Positions 45,687 to 54,708 of a DNA stretch of 64,000 bases are shown piece by piece (positions within the stretch are counted from its first letter, which is position 1; every line of letters begins with the position of its first letter). This DNA is from Nitrosomonas nitrosa. Lineage in GTDB: Bacteria; Pseudomonadota; Gammaproteobacteria; Burkholderiales; Nitrosomonadaceae. Below the pieces are notes generated by a model. That model made no database searches and had not been told where the DNA came from. It saw only the letters and a program-made list of their open reading frames with translations. The stretch covers positions 62,001 to 126,000 of the forward strand of contig NZ_QAOO01000006.1 in NCBI RefSeq assembly GCF_003051105.1, written 5' to 3'. Position numbers and translations under genes: made by a program.

Positions 45687-46200
45687 TTAAAACCCCGCTT
45701 TTTTGATTCGCTCATTTGCCGCAGTTTTTAAATCATCCGGCAAGCGATCGATCTTGTCAGCGAGCATCTTATTCAGGGGTTTGCCAATCTTCCCCCTGGC
45801 GGATAGTTGAAGCTGGGATCAACCCCTTTCGGAATGCGCTGCACTTCGCCCGTGCGCTTGTTGATGTAGGTGTAAGTTTCTTCCTGCGGCGGTTCGGAAG
45901 GTTTCAAGCCCAGTTCATCCAGCGTGTCTTCATCCAGTTGCATCACGCCGCATTTGCAGCCCCATGCCTTGACCGGGTAATGCGCCTGCCAGAAGGGATC
46001 ATCCACTGGCAACACCAGTCCATCCCAGGCGGAGTGCTCCAGACGAGGATGCTCTGAGTTGTTGGCGTCATACTTGAAATAAGGAAAGTCGTCCTTGTTG
46101 CGCTGGATGCGTTGCCATTGTCCCTCGTTGTGGGGGGTACGCAGATTGGTGTCTTAAATCACCTTCAGGCGGCGCGTGCTACCAAGCTGCACGCGAGGGC
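45687..46200 (-). pseudogene. Mu gpF-type head protein relic, copy 2
   Basis: The minus strand repeats copy 1 and extends further toward the N-terminus: VQLGSTRRLKVI, a stop codon where a tyrosine is expected, DTNLRTPHNEGQWQRIQRNK, then YFKYDANNSEHPRLEHSAWD and on through DDPFWQAHYPVKAWGCKCGV. Besides the internal stop near 46155, two extra bases near 45776 break the frame before the C-terminal KKAGF. It is clearly dead. The plus-strand DNA is nearly the same as copy 1 over their shared length. Confidence 0.75.
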
Positions 46201-46210
46201 GCTACAAAAC

Positions 46211-46518
46211 CTCGCTAGAAAATGCATCCAGCTTGTGCGCCCGCGCAGCCAGCCTATCCTGTCGGTAGAGAATATTATGGGGCGGGAACTGGATGCCCGC
46301 TTATCGAACAATGCTCTCAAGCGTTTGATGCCAGAGCATGCGGATACATCGGGATGGGTGACTTGTGCGACCCGATCGTAGACAATAATGGGGAGGCGGA
46401 TTCGACTATTTTAACAAGCCGGGTCTACGAAATAAAAACCTGATTTCATAAAATAACAGCAAGGGAAGCTGTAATTTGCCCTTGACACGGGCTGATTGAT
46501 GGGTGTCCCTTATTACTG
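46211..46518. other. gap before the HNH gene
   Basis: Plus-strand frames here (for example ending LTSRVYEIKT at 46443) are open but match nothing known. Two inverted repeats near 46465-46510 (CAAGGG/CCCTTG and GACAC/GTGTC) may form hairpins. No attC-like site was convincing. Confidence 0.35.
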
Positions 46519-47118
46519 ATGCTGAAAAGAGCTATGGAAGAAAACGACAAAAGTCACATAATTGCAGAGATATGCCAGGCAGTCTTGGGCGGGGAGCTTG
46601 AACGCGCTGCGGTGGTCTTGCGCTGTACGTATCCCTTCACACGCCCGACAGTGGCAGGAAGGAAGTACACAGAGTCTGATGCCTTACGCGTCTTCATCCG
46701 TGATGGCTTTGTGGATCGGTACTCTGGGCAGCGGTTAGTGTTCTCGCCTGTGCTTCGGCTCTTATCTCGGTTATTGCCAGAAGAGTTTCCCTTCCATCCC
46801 AACTGGAAAATGGATGCCTGCCACATCGCGTATTGGGAATTGTCGCCGACTCTTGACCATGTGGTGCCAGTCACCCTTGGTGGTGCTGACAATGCCACCA
46901 ATTGGGTATGCACCTCGATGTTGCGGAACAGTGTCAAGGCCAACTGGACGATCGAAGAGCTGGGATGGCACCTTGTGCCGCTAGGCGACTTGCATCAGTG
47001 GGATGGTTTACTGCAGTGGTTTGTCACCTATGTTGAGGGGCATCAGGAGTTAGCACAAGAACCCTACTTTCGGCGATGGCATAGAGCGGCGCGAAGTGCA
47101 TGGCAGCAGGCATTGTGA
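46519..47118 (+). CDS. HNH endonuclease
   Basis: A 199-residue protein with an HNH nuclease segment: SPTLDHVVPVTLGGADNATN and WVCTSMLRNSVKANW, where DH and the N residues supply the metal site (residues about 113-145). The N-terminal half has RCTYPFTRPTVAGRKYTESD and DRYSGQRLVFSPVLRLLSRL, not assigned to a family. It could be a restriction enzyme or homing nuclease; no methyltransferase is adjacent. It belongs to the third cargo block of the island. Confidence 0.8.
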   Translation: MLKRAMEENDKSHIIAEICQAVLGGELERAAVVLRCTYPFTRPTVAGRKYTESDALRVFIRDGFVDRYSGQRLVFSPVLRLLSRLLPEEFPFHPNWKMDACHIAYWELSPTLDHVVPVTLGGADNATNWVCTSMLRNSVKANWTIEELGWHLVPLGDLHQWDGLLQWFVTYVEGHQELAQEPYFRRWHRAARSAWQQAL

Positions 47119-47387
47119 GTGCCAGTAGCTTCATGAGGTAGACAGTCATAGGCATCAACCAATCTCCCTATGCCCAGAGTATAACCACTGCGGGGCGGGC
47201 TCGGTGGCTCGGCGAGCTGTCTCCGGCCTAACGAAGGTATGCAGGCGACGGTTTATCCTAAATCTTGAGAGGAATTTGCAAAATTTAAGAATTAAGCTGT
47301 ACTAATGGTCCGGATGAAGTGGTCAAGTGGTTGCTGATCACCGCAGCGCCCCAGTGAACGCTCGTATACGTCCCATACTGTTACCCG
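47119..47387. other. gap after the HNH gene
   Basis: No gene. Inverted blocks near 47205-47240 (GGGCTCGG and similar) are not a clear attC. The segment from about 47340 is the downstream flank of the transposase-like relic. Confidence 0.3.
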
Positions 47388-47480
47388 TCATTGTTTCTGC
47401 TGGAGTGATTTAATGAATTCCGGTGCTAGGGGTAACAGTTCATCGATACGATTATTGGGCCAGGTGGGGAGTTTGATGCA
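47388..47480 (-). pseudogene. C-terminal relic of an IS66-like transposase
   Basis: The minus strand reads IKLPTWPNNRIDELLPLAPE and ends with LQQKQ at a stop at 47388. The LPT...NRIDELLP pattern resembles the C-terminus of IS66-type transposases (from memory). The 5' side is cut exactly at a palindromic element at 47481. No other part of an IS is present. Confidence 0.45.
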
Positions 47481-47551
47481 GAATACGGGACTACGATTGT
47501 TTCCAAAATTGACAGAATTTAGCTAGAAACCTTTGTTTGTCCCCCTATTAC
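47481..47551. repeat. palindromic REP-like element, copy 2
   Basis: A 71 bp copy: GAATACGGGACTACGATTGT at the left and a matching TTGTCCCCCTATTAC at the right. It is slightly shorter than copy 1 and lies just before the VOC gene. Confidence 0.65.
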
Positions 47552-47567
47552 ACTAACGGAGGGTGCC

Positions 47568-47945
47568 GTGAATACTATTTCATATTTTGAAATTCAATCA
47601 GCTCATCCAGAAAATGCAGTGAACTTCTATCGGGAAATTTTCGGGTGGCGGTTTATGAAGGATGAGAATATTCCGATTCCGTACTGGCGTATTGAGACTG
47701 ATGGGATTCGGGGCGGTTTGCTTCAACGGCCAGCTCAGACACCACCACTGGCGTGTGGAACAAACGCATATGTGTGCTCAATTGAAGTCGTAGATATCGA
47801 CACATTAGCTGAAAAAATAGAATCGCTTGGTGGTCAAATTGCGTTACCGAAATTCGCAGTTCCTGGTGTTTGTTGGCACGCATACTTTGTTGATCCTGAT
47901 GGAAACACGTTCGGGCTCTTCCAGCCTGACCCCGAGGCGCGCTAA
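47568..47945 (+). CDS. VOC-family (glyoxalase-like) protein
   Basis: A 125-residue single VOC domain: YFEIQSAHPENAVNFYREIF at the start and YFVDPDGNTFGLFQPD at the end, with the usual metal-ligand E in the last strand. Such proteins include glyoxalases, dioxygenases and fosfomycin or bleomycin resistance proteins; the substrate is not evident. A plain cargo gene between two palindromic elements. Confidence 0.85.
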   Translation: MNTISYFEIQSAHPENAVNFYREIFGWRFMKDENIPIPYWRIETDGIRGGLLQRPAQTPPLACGTNAYVCSIEVVDIDTLAEKIESLGGQIALPKFAVPGVCWHAYFVDPDGNTFGLFQPDPEAR

Positions 47946-48091
47946 TAAGAAAGATTTCCAACATCACATGCGATGCTGTGCCTACGGGGGAATCATATCA
48001 TCCGAACTACTGTATTAGGCATTTAGGCACTTGGCAGGAAGCAGCTCTAGCTATGAAAAAGAATGAAGAAACCCTTGCCTTTGATTGTACA

Positions 48092-48163
48092 GAATAAGGG
48101 ACAAACCACGATTGTCTCCAAAATTAACAGAACTTATTCATTAGAAACCGTGTCCCCAATTAC
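48092..48163. repeat. palindromic REP-like element, copy 3
   Basis: A 72 bp copy: GAATAAGGGACAAACCACGA at the left, and GAAACCGTGTCCCCAATTAC at the right. Confidence 0.65.
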
Positions 48164-48289
48164 GCACTGTAGCCGAAGGTGTTCGAGATGACCTCATGCG
48201 AATGAAAAGTGAAAGGCCGTTCACGTTCTTTGCTGCGTTGCTCAGCGTTGGTAGAGAGCGAATATTTGTTACCACTCGTTGGCACTTTT

Positions 48290-48514
48290 ATGCATAAAAC
48301 GATTATTTTTGAGTCGATGATCACATGCCCGTCCTGCGGACACAAGGAAACGGAACACATGCCCACCGATGCGTGCCAGTACTTCTACGAGTGTAAGGGG
48401 TGTGGCGCCCTTCTCAGGCCAAAGCCGGGAGATTGCTGTGTGTACTGTTCGTATGGCACCGTACCGTGTCCGTCTATACAAGCAGGGAGGCATTCATGTT
48501 GTTCATCACAATGA
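48290..48514 (+). CDS. GDCCVxC zinc-binding protein
   Basis: A 74-residue protein of the GDCCVxC (seleno)protein type: MITCPSCGHKETEHMPTDAC, then ECKGCGALLRPKPGDCCVYC and CPSIQAG. At least ten cysteines form CxxC pairs, probably binding zinc or metal. In some relatives one of these is selenocysteine; here all are standard cysteine codons. The ATG at 48290 gives MHKTIIFES before the conserved part; 48317 is a tighter alternative. An open frame further upstream is non-homologous sequence. Confidence 0.75.
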   Translation: MHKTIIFESMITCPSCGHKETEHMPTDACQYFYECKGCGALLRPKPGDCCVYCSYGTVPCPSIQAGRHSCCSSQ

Positions 48515-48621
48515 GACGGCCTACTTGAATGCGATTTCTGCTGATGGATCCCATCCCATATTGGGAACCCATAGCCAAATCAATCTGAGCCACCTATCCA
48601 AAAAAATAGCCATTAAACGCG

Positions 48622-48753
48622 ATTTTTTGATTTGCTCATTTGCCGAAGTTTTTAAATCATCCAGCAGCTGATCGATCTTGCCAGTTTTCAGATTTGCCAA
48701 ACGTCCGCCTGGCGGATAGTTGAAGCTGGGGTCGACCTCTTCGGGTTGCGCTG
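48622..48753 (-). pseudogene. Mu gpF-type head protein relic, copy 3
   Basis: A shorter, diverged copy of the same segment: the minus strand matches copy 1 from about YPPGGRLAN back through DDLK and the terminal region, with several bases lost, including the part coding MLADKI. The sequence 5' of it (plus strand CTATCC...TAGC.ATTAAACGCG) also matches the flank of copy 1, with about 70 bp missing. It marks the right edge of the phage-derived repeat series. Confidence 0.6.
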
Positions 48754-48759
48754 TATGAG

Positions 48760-49012
48760 GTGGCTCTCGTTCTTAAAATATTCCAGATTTGCTTCAAGCG
48801 CGTACCAGAATGAACACCTGCCAATTCTTGCAGTTTTCAGTTTGGTATGTTCATGTCACCAGGTTATTTTGCATTATCTAAAGCAGTTAACCATAGACGT
48901 TGTTTATTTCATGACTCGGCAGGATGGCTGCTTTGCTTTCCGCCAAGAGAGCTTCAAACCCTTTATGGTTAAAAGTTTTGGCTTGCAATATTTTGTGTTT
49001 TTTACCAAATTT
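48760..49012 (-). pseudogene. HigB-like toxin relic
   Basis: The minus strand reads AKTFNHKGFEALLAESKAAI, then after stops NWKLQELAGVHSGTRLKQIW in another frame. These match the N-terminal and middle parts of HigB (compare IKTFRHKGLETFFRTGSKAG in the intact gene at 38806). It is frameshifted and dead. A relic at the right edge of the island, with an intact relative at its left end. Confidence 0.6.
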
Positions 49013-49457
49013 ACACAACAAGGGTAAATTCAAATCGTGGTCATTCCGTAAATCGCTCGCGACCCCCATAAACATTGATTTGCGGGACAGCGATTTTTGA
49101 TTTAATCGGGCATTGGTGATACACATGAGATCAAAAAACGGAATTTTTGCTTGCCTGCTAGGCTCATTATGGTAGCCTTATTGACCTTTCTTTTTTAAGG
49201 ATGTTGTTATTGAGCAGTATCGGATCAATTAATTACTGTCACTATTCCGCTTATCCTGATCAATCAGCATCCTGAGATAAAGGCATAAGTCGTGAAGAGT
49301 GCAAGTTATTTTATCGGCACACACCCATTGTTTGGGTTCCAAAGGGCCAGATCATCGAGATCGTATTGCACCGCCCTGATTACGGACAGGAATGGTCAAA
49401 TTTTGTGGGAAATTATCCCAAGATTTGACAGCTTTGCAACCTACTCAGGAGAAGCCA
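49013..49457. other. gap between the island and kamA-like gene
   Basis: No gene, RNA or repeat was recognised; it probably holds the promoter of the radical SAM gene. Open frames at 49292 and 49392 are extensions without ribosome sites. Confidence 0.4.
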
Positions 49458-50834
49458 ATGCACCCCTATTCTCGTACACAACGAATTGCTACAAGAAACG
49501 AAAGTCTGACGCAAGTCCATCAGCTCCAGATTTACACTGAGTCGCATTTAGAGGACATTTCTCAAATCAGGCAATTGCCTGCTCCACAACGTCGAGCAAT
49601 GCATGCCGTCGCCAAAGTATTGCCATTCAGAGTCAATCGCTACGTTATTGAAGAATTAATTGATTGGAGCAATATCCCTGATGATCCTATTTTTCAGCTT
49701 ACTTTTCCGCAACAAGGGATGCTCTCCCCAGAAGACTTCGAATATATCGCCTCACTCATGGATAAAGGGGGCGATACCAAACAGATACAAATTGCTGCGA
49801 ATGAAATCCGCTTGAGACTGAATCCGCATCCGGCGGGCCAGCGCGCTTTGAATATTCCCTACCTCGAAGACAAGCGGCTGGAAGGTATGCAACACAAGTA
49901 CCGAGAAACTGTTCTTTTTTTTCCGAGTCAGGGACAAACCTGTCATTCCTACTGCACATTTTGTTTTCGCTGGGCACAGTTCATCGGTGACAAGGAATTA
50001 CGGATTTCTGCGCATGAAGCAACTCATTTGCATCGCTACTTGAAACAGCATCGAGAGGTTACCGATCTATTGATAACGGGCGGTGATCCGATGGTAATGA
50101 AAACGAGGCATTTGGCCAATTACCTCGAACCCTTGCTCGCACCCGAGTTTGAGCATATTCAAACTTTGCGAATTGGCACCAAGTCATTGACATTCTGGCC
50201 GCATCGCTTTGTCCTGGACAGTGATGCGGATGACCTTTTGCGTCTCCTGGCAAAGTTAGTCGATCAGGGTAAGCATGTGGCGATCATGGCGCATTACAAC
50301 CATTGGCGAGAGATGGATACCCCCATTGCACGCGAAGCTATTCGTCGGCTAAGGGATACAGGTGCAATTATCCGCAGCCAATCCCCTTTAGTCGCGCACA
50401 TTAATGACGATGCAGCGACCTGGGCTAGGCTATGGAAAACACAGGTGCATCTGGGGATTGTCCCATACTATATGTTTGTTGAGCGCGATACCGGTGCACG
50501 CCATTATTTTCAAGTTCCTTTGGCGCGTGCTTGGGAAATTTACCGTGATGCCATCCAGCAAGTTTCTGGAGTTGCGCGTACGGTGCGGGGGCCCTCTATG
50601 AGCACTTCGCCCGGCAAGATAGAAGTGCAGGGCGTGACGGAAATTTATGGCGAAAAGGTTTTTGTACTGCGCTTCATTCAGGGACGCAATCCAGAATGGG
50701 TACAGCGACCCTTCTTTGCACGTTATGATGAGCGGGCGACTTGGCTGGATGATTTGCAGCCTGCGTTAGGTACGCAACCCTTCTTCTTCCAGGCTGAATA
50801 TGACACTATGCTCGATTCATTGACTCAACATTAA
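49458..50834 (+). CDS. KamA-family radical SAM protein (lysine 2,3-aminomutase-like)
   Basis: A 458-residue radical SAM enzyme of the KamA family. The cluster cysteines are C162, C166 and C169 in CHSYCTFCFRW. LLITGGDPMVM near 215 is the SAM-binding glycine stretch, and STSPGKIEV near 400 has a lysine that could hold PLP. N-terminal MHAVAKVLPFRVNRYVIEEL is family-typical. True LAM shifts the alpha-amino group of lysine; some relatives act on EF-P lysine (EpmB), but EF-P here is arginine-type. Start at 49458 (GGAG eight bases before) rather than 49392. The substrate is open. Confidence 0.85.
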   Translation: MHPYSRTQRIATRNESLTQVHQLQIYTESHLEDISQIRQLPAPQRRAMHAVAKVLPFRVNRYVIEELIDWSNIPDDPIFQLTFPQQGMLSPEDFEYIASLMDKGGDTKQIQIAANEIRLRLNPHPAGQRALNIPYLEDKRLEGMQHKYRETVLFFPSQGQTCHSYCTFCFRWAQFIGDKELRISAHEATHLHRYLKQHREVTDLLITGGDPMVMKTRHLANYLEPLLAPEFEHIQTLRIGTKSLTFWPHRFVLDSDADDLLRLLAKLVDQGKHVAIMAHYNHWREMDTPIAREAIRRLRDTGAIIRSQSPLVAHINDDAATWARLWKTQVHLGIVPYYMFVERDTGARHYFQVPLARAWEIYRDAIQQVSGVARTVRGPSMSTSPGKIEVQGVTEIYGEKVFVLRFIQGRNPEWVQRPFFARYDERATWLDDLQPALGTQPFFFQAEYDTMLDSLTQH

Positions 50835-50866
50835 GTGCGATAAGGCGAGAAGGTTGCAGCAAATTA

Positions 50867-51166
50867 TCAGCTTGACCGCTCTGCCAAAAGTGCTTGAGGT
50901 GCCACTGCTGGATGAAGGATCTCAACAATTTTACGCCGGGAATGTTCCCCCTGTTTGATCGATACTTGGCACAATGGCACTTGGAAGCGTTCGGCAAGAA
51001 ATTTCAGCAGCGCCTTATTTGCCCTGCCTTCAATCGGCGATGCAGACAATCTGATTTTTAGTGCATTCCCATGCAATCCAGCCGGTTCGGTGTGTCTTGC
51101 GCCTGGTTGAATGTATAACGTCAGAATAAGATTGTCATTCTGATCAATACGGTACCAGCTCATCAA
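50867..51166 (-). CDS. yggU: DUF167 (YggU-type) protein
   Basis: A 99-residue DUF167/YggU protein with the family core LTLYIQPGARHTE and LKIRLSASPIEGRANKALLK. It overlaps yggT by four bases on the minus strand and is the last gene of the proC-yggT-yggU operon typical of Proteobacteria. Its function is not established. Confidence 0.93.
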   Translation of the reverse strand: MMSWYRIDQNDNLILTLYIQPGARHTEPAGLHGNALKIRLSASPIEGRANKALLKFLAERFQVPLCQVSIKQGEHSRRKIVEILHPAVAPQALLAERSS

Positions 51167-51738
51167 AACATGTATGCGATTTCCTGTTGGACGCTGGCCA
51201 CAACCATGAGTAGCAGCTGTACCAGGATGATAGCGAACAAAGGCGATAAGTCGACATTGGCGACAGGAGGGATGCGACGCCGAAAAATATCCAAAATCGG
51301 TTGGGTAAAGCTATCGAGTATCGGGGCCAGTGGACTGTAGGGGTTAATCCAAGAAAGCACGGCTTGAACAATGATCATAATCATGATGATATAGAGCGTC
51401 ATTCTTATCAGCTCGATTAGCGCTAGCAATCCAAATCCGAAGAATGTACTGGCCATACTCGAGTCAGGCTCATAACCTTGCAATAGATTCACACCTGACA
51501 GGATGATGAACTGTGCCAGCCATGCGAGTATCAAGGTTGCCAGATCAAATCCCTTCCAGCTTGGAATGATACGCCGGACTGGCAGCACGATAAAATTTGT
51601 GATGGCGACCAGAAACTTCGATAGCGGATTATGATAGGGCGTACGTAACAATTGCATATAGAAGCGCAGCAAGAGTGCGAGGGAAAACAACCCCAGTACG
51701 GTGTCTATAAGAAATATCAATATTTGGCTTGACATCAT
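51163..51738 (-). CDS. yggT: YggT-family membrane protein
   Basis: A 191-residue protein with two YGGT repeats (about residues 5-90 and 98-185) and about five to six membrane segments; the repeat motif PYHNPLSKFLVAITNFIVLP recurs as NPYSPLAPILDSFTQPILDI. YggT proteins are linked to osmotic homeostasis or cell division-associated steps; the biochemical role is unsettled. It lies between proC and yggU. Confidence 0.93.
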   Translation of the reverse strand: MMSSQILIFLIDTVLGLFSLALLLRFYMQLLRTPYHNPLSKFLVAITNFIVLPVRRIIPSWKGFDLATLILAWLAQFIILSGVNLLQGYEPDSSMASTFFGFGLLALIELIRMTLYIIMIMIIVQAVLSWINPYSPLAPILDSFTQPILDIFRRRIPPVANVDLSPLFAIILVQLLLMVVASVQQEIAYMF

Positions 51739-51787
51739 CTGCTCTCCGAAAATGCTAACTAGACGTTAATGTGCTGCTGGTCAATGA

Positions 51788-52600
51788 CTACTTCCCGCCC
51801 AATTCATCACCCATTTGTTGCGCGCGCTCGTAAGCGACATGCATCGCACGCATGATTGCGTTCTTCACCCCATCCTGTTCCATACTCAGCAATGCTTGCT
51901 CGGTCGTTCCTCCCTTTGAAGTTACTCGAGATCGTAGGGTTGCCACATCTTCGTCACTTTGACTGGCAAGCTGCGTTGCGCCAAAAAAAGTTTGCAGAGT
52001 CAACAGCTTCGCTTGTTCCTTGGTCAGACCCAACTCTGTACCCGCCTGCTGCATTGCTTCGATAAAATAAAAAATATAAGCAGGTCCACTCCCTGATACG
52101 GCAGTGACCGCATCCAAGAGCACTTCTTGCTCTACCCAAATGATCGATCCTACAGCACTTAGAATATTGGCCGCTTCTTCCTTTTGCTGGCTGTTCACTG
52201 TCGGCAATGCATAGAGACCCGTCATGCCTGCGCGGATCAATGAGGGTGTATTGGGCATGGCACGGACAATGCCTCCGTAATCGCCTAGCCAGCGCGATAG
52301 ATCCGAGGTGCGTATCCCTGCGGCTATTGAAATTACCAATTGTCCATTAAGCAGTGGGGCAAGCTGACCCGCAACCGCAGAAAGTTGTTGCGGTTTAACC
52401 GCGAGCACGATGACGTTACTGCCATTGATTCCTTCCGGCAGCGCTGCAACCGCATTGACGCCAAGTTGTTGTTTAATTCTCGCGCGTGCATCGGAATCGA
52501 TTTCCACCACCTGTACTTGTCCAGCAGGATAATCTTGCTGTAGCAATCCTCCGATAAGGGCGCATGCCATATTGCCCCCGCCAACAAACGTAATATTCAT
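51788..52600 (-). CDS. proC: pyrroline-5-carboxylate reductase
   Basis: A 270-residue ProC completing proline synthesis with NADPH. It has the Rossmann start ITFVGGGNMACALIGGLL, IVLAVKPQQL near 65, VRAMPNTPSLIRAGMTGL near 113 and the C-terminal signature TSKGGTTEQALLSME near 228. Intact and of normal length. It heads the proC-yggT-yggU operon. Confidence 0.96.
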   Translation of the reverse strand: MNITFVGGGNMACALIGGLLQQDYPAGQVQVVEIDSDARARIKQQLGVNAVAALPEGINGSNVIVLAVKPQQLSAVAGQLAPLLNGQLVISIAAGIRTSDLSRWLGDYGGIVRAMPNTPSLIRAGMTGLYALPTVNSQQKEEAANILSAVGSIIWVEQEVLLDAVTAVSGSGPAYIFYFIEAMQQAGTELGLTKEQAKLLTLQTFFGATQLASQSDEDVATLRSRVTSKGGTTEQALLSMEQDGVKNAIMRAMHVAYERAQQMGDELGGK

Positions 52601-52725
52601 ATTTTCCCCGTATCAGTATATTTTTTGGTGAACGGTTACTCCGTACCACTGCAACGCAGACTGTCTATCTGACACTGCATCGGCTGGTTTTCGCTCAGCT
52701 TGTTTGATTTTGGCAACGATCCTGC

Positions 52726-52932
52726 TTATCGTTTGAAAATGTTCACGATGATTGTTAGCACAATACTTACGATAATCATCGAAGTGATAGGAATAAAAAC
52801 CTTCCCTCGCTCAGATTCGATACGGATGTCACCAGGCAATTTGCCAAACCAGTTCAATAACCAAGGTGCTAAATGCATTATTGCCCCTAAAACGAGCAAT
52901 ATTGCACCTGCAATCATGATCCACCGCGCCAT
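52726..52932 (-). CDS. DUF2905 membrane protein
   Basis: A 68-residue membrane protein of the DUF2905 family: one hydrophobic helix at the start (WIMIAGAILLVLGAI), the conserved LNWFGKLPGDIRIESERGK, then a second helix (FIPITSMIIVSIVLTII). The ATG at 52932 matches the usual family start; longer frames reach 52941 and 53007. Function unknown. Confidence 0.88.
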   Translation of the reverse strand: MARWIMIAGAILLVLGAIMHLAPWLLNWFGKLPGDIRIESERGKVFIPITSMIIVSIVLTIIVNIFKR

Positions 52933-53026
52933 AAAATCCATACTCTTTATAAAAATCCACGTTGTAAAAAAAATTGGAAAAAGATTTAGCGCTGTTCCGC
53001 GCTTCATCTTTACCGTTCCAGAAGAT

Positions 53027-53842
53027 TCATTGCTGACATTCCGGACAATAGAAACTTGAGCGCTGACCCTGCCTCATTTTTTCAATTTTACTGCCACAAC
53101 TGCGGCATGGCTGATTTGCTCGTCCGTATACCCAATACTGTTGCTGGAAATAGCCCGGATTGCCGTCACTCTTTACAAAATCCCGCAAACTGCTGCCGCC
53201 TGCCTCGATTGCTGTTTGCAGCGTTGTTTTGATGGCAGAAACCAATTTATCACATCGACTGAGACTTAATTTGCTGGCGAGCGTTCTAGGATGTACACCT
53301 GCATGAAACAAAGCTTCGTTTGCGTATATATTACCTATCCCTACCACGATACGGTTATTCATGAGCGCTTCCTTGATACTGGCATTACGTTGACGTAGCT
53401 TGGCATGCAAACATTTTCCGTCAAAAGCAGCGCACAATGGCTCATCTCCCAGTTGAGCTAGCAGCGGATGACGCATGATCTCTTCAGAGCTCCATAGAAT
53501 CGCACCAAAACGACGTGGATCCCGGAACCGCAGAATAGCGCCATTCGCAAGCACCAAGTCAAAATGATCGTGTTTCTGGGCAGGGTGCTGCGCTAATACT
53601 AGCCGTAAACTGCCTGACATCCCCAAGTGAATGATCAGTGTGCCTGTGCTGCAAATGAACAGCAGATATTTCGCACGCCGTGCTATAGCAACAATTTCCT
53701 GTCCCACTAAAATATCTTTTAGATCATCCGGTATCGGCCAGCGCAAATGGGAATTTCTCACGACAACACAGTCGATATGCTGATTCAATAAATGCGGCAC
53801 GATACCTTGCCGCGTCACTTCCACTTCAGGTAATTCGGGCAT
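53027..53842 (-). CDS. mutM: formamidopyrimidine-DNA glycosylase
   Basis: A 271-residue Fpg/MutM removing 8-oxoguanine. It begins MPELPEVEV, with the catalytic proline after the first methionine and E3. Further on are [19 protein letters not shown] near 167 and the C-terminal zinc finger [11 protein letters not shown] with FYCPECQQ at the end. It overlaps the upstream DUF4340 gene by one base (TAATG), so it is read from the ABC-export operon. Confidence 0.96.
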   Translation of the reverse strand: MPELPEVEVTRQGIVPHLLNQHIDCVVVRNSHLRWPIPDDLKDILVGQEIVAIARRAKYLLFICSTGTLIIHLGMSGSLRLVLAQHPAQKHDHFDLVLANGAILRFRDPRRFGAILWSSEEIMRHPLLAQLGDEPLCAAFDGKCLHAKLRQRNASIKEALMNNRIVVGIGNIYANEALFHAGVHPRTLASKLSLSRCDKLVSAIKTTLQTAIEAGGSSLRDFVKSDGNPGYFQQQYWVYGRANQPCRSCGSKIEKMRQGQRSSFYCPECQQ

Positions 53843-54705
53843 TATTCTGCAATTACCGCTTGCTCCCGATGCATGGTATACGGATCCAGCAAACGCTTGC
53901 CCAAACTAACTGGAAAATGATAGCGAACCCCTTCATCTACCCGTAATAAAGTCAATTCTGAGTCATTTTGCTCGGCTATCAGCTTAATCTTCCTGCCATC
54001 ATGCAGCAGAATGCTGATTTCTCTTTCGTTTTCTTCAGGTTGACCAGAGGCCAGCGTCAAATAAATTGCTTGCGCGAATCGCCAAGCTTGCGCCCATTGA
54101 TTGAGCTCGGTCTGGCTCAAGGAAGGCTCGGTTTGTTCTGGTATCAACTGCCAGCCTTCATCATGCTTAAGCCGCATGTTTGACAGAATGAACTCCACGG
54201 GCATTTCATCTTCTGCTAACAATTTCAAGCTTAACAGATCGGTTGGCAAAACCGACAACGAGGCGGCGTAGCGTGGCGAAACTAAAAATACCTGTTGCCG
54301 AGTTGCCAAATATTGTTCGTTGGTAATAGGCGCAAAATCTCCGAACTTGAATGGTTCTTGATCAATATGCAACTCGATCATGGGTTGCTGCAGACCGTAA
54401 CGATCCAAATTTGCAAAAGGCAACAGATGCTGACTGGTGGCAGATAGGATTTCTAGAATTCGATCAATCTTGCTTTCGTTTACCCTTCCTTTTATCGGTT
54501 TGCTCATATACCAGCGATCAGCCGTTCTGTTCAACTCAATCGAACTGTCTTGTCTGTCAATCTGCAAATGTTGCACTGCCGCTACAGGGTAGGTCGAAAT
54601 TCTATGGGTGGTCTCTTCCTGTAAAGAAGGTCTGATATACAGAAATGCCGCAAGCGCTAGGATTGTAACGAGCATGATCAGATTGAGCCATGAATGAGAA
54701 TGCAT
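53842..54705 (-). CDS. DUF4340 protein of the Gld-like operon
   Basis: A 287-residue protein with an N-terminal membrane anchor ([18 protein letters not shown]) and a DUF4340-like body ([40 protein letters not shown]). DUF4340 proteins often stand beside GldG-like genes and are thought to be part of the same export complex. It lies 3 bp after the GldG-like gene and shares one base with mutM. Confidence 0.8.
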   Translation of the reverse strand: MHSHSWLNLIMLVTILALAAFLYIRPSLQEETTHRISTYPVAAVQHLQIDRQDSSIELNRTADRWYMSKPIKGRVNESKIDRILEILSATSQHLLPFANLDRYGLQQPMIELHIDQEPFKFGDFAPITNEQYLATRQQVFLVSPRYAASLSVLPTDLLSLKLLAEDEMPVEFILSNMRLKHDEGWQLIPEQTEPSLSQTELNQWAQAWRFAQAIYLTLASGQPEENEREISILLHDGRKIKLIAEQNDSELTLLRVDEGVRYHFPVSLGKRLLDPYTMHREQAVIAE

Positions 54706-54708
54706 TAT

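Noticed and set aside
47155..47245. Possible attC after the HNH gene
   Set aside because: Short inverted blocks exist, but the outer AAC/GTT arms do not match and the stem is poor.
49458..50834. EpmB (EF-P lysine aminomutase)
   Set aside because: The protein is KamA-family, but EF-P in this genome is arginine-32 type and no EpmA-like gene is seen, so EpmB function is unlikely.
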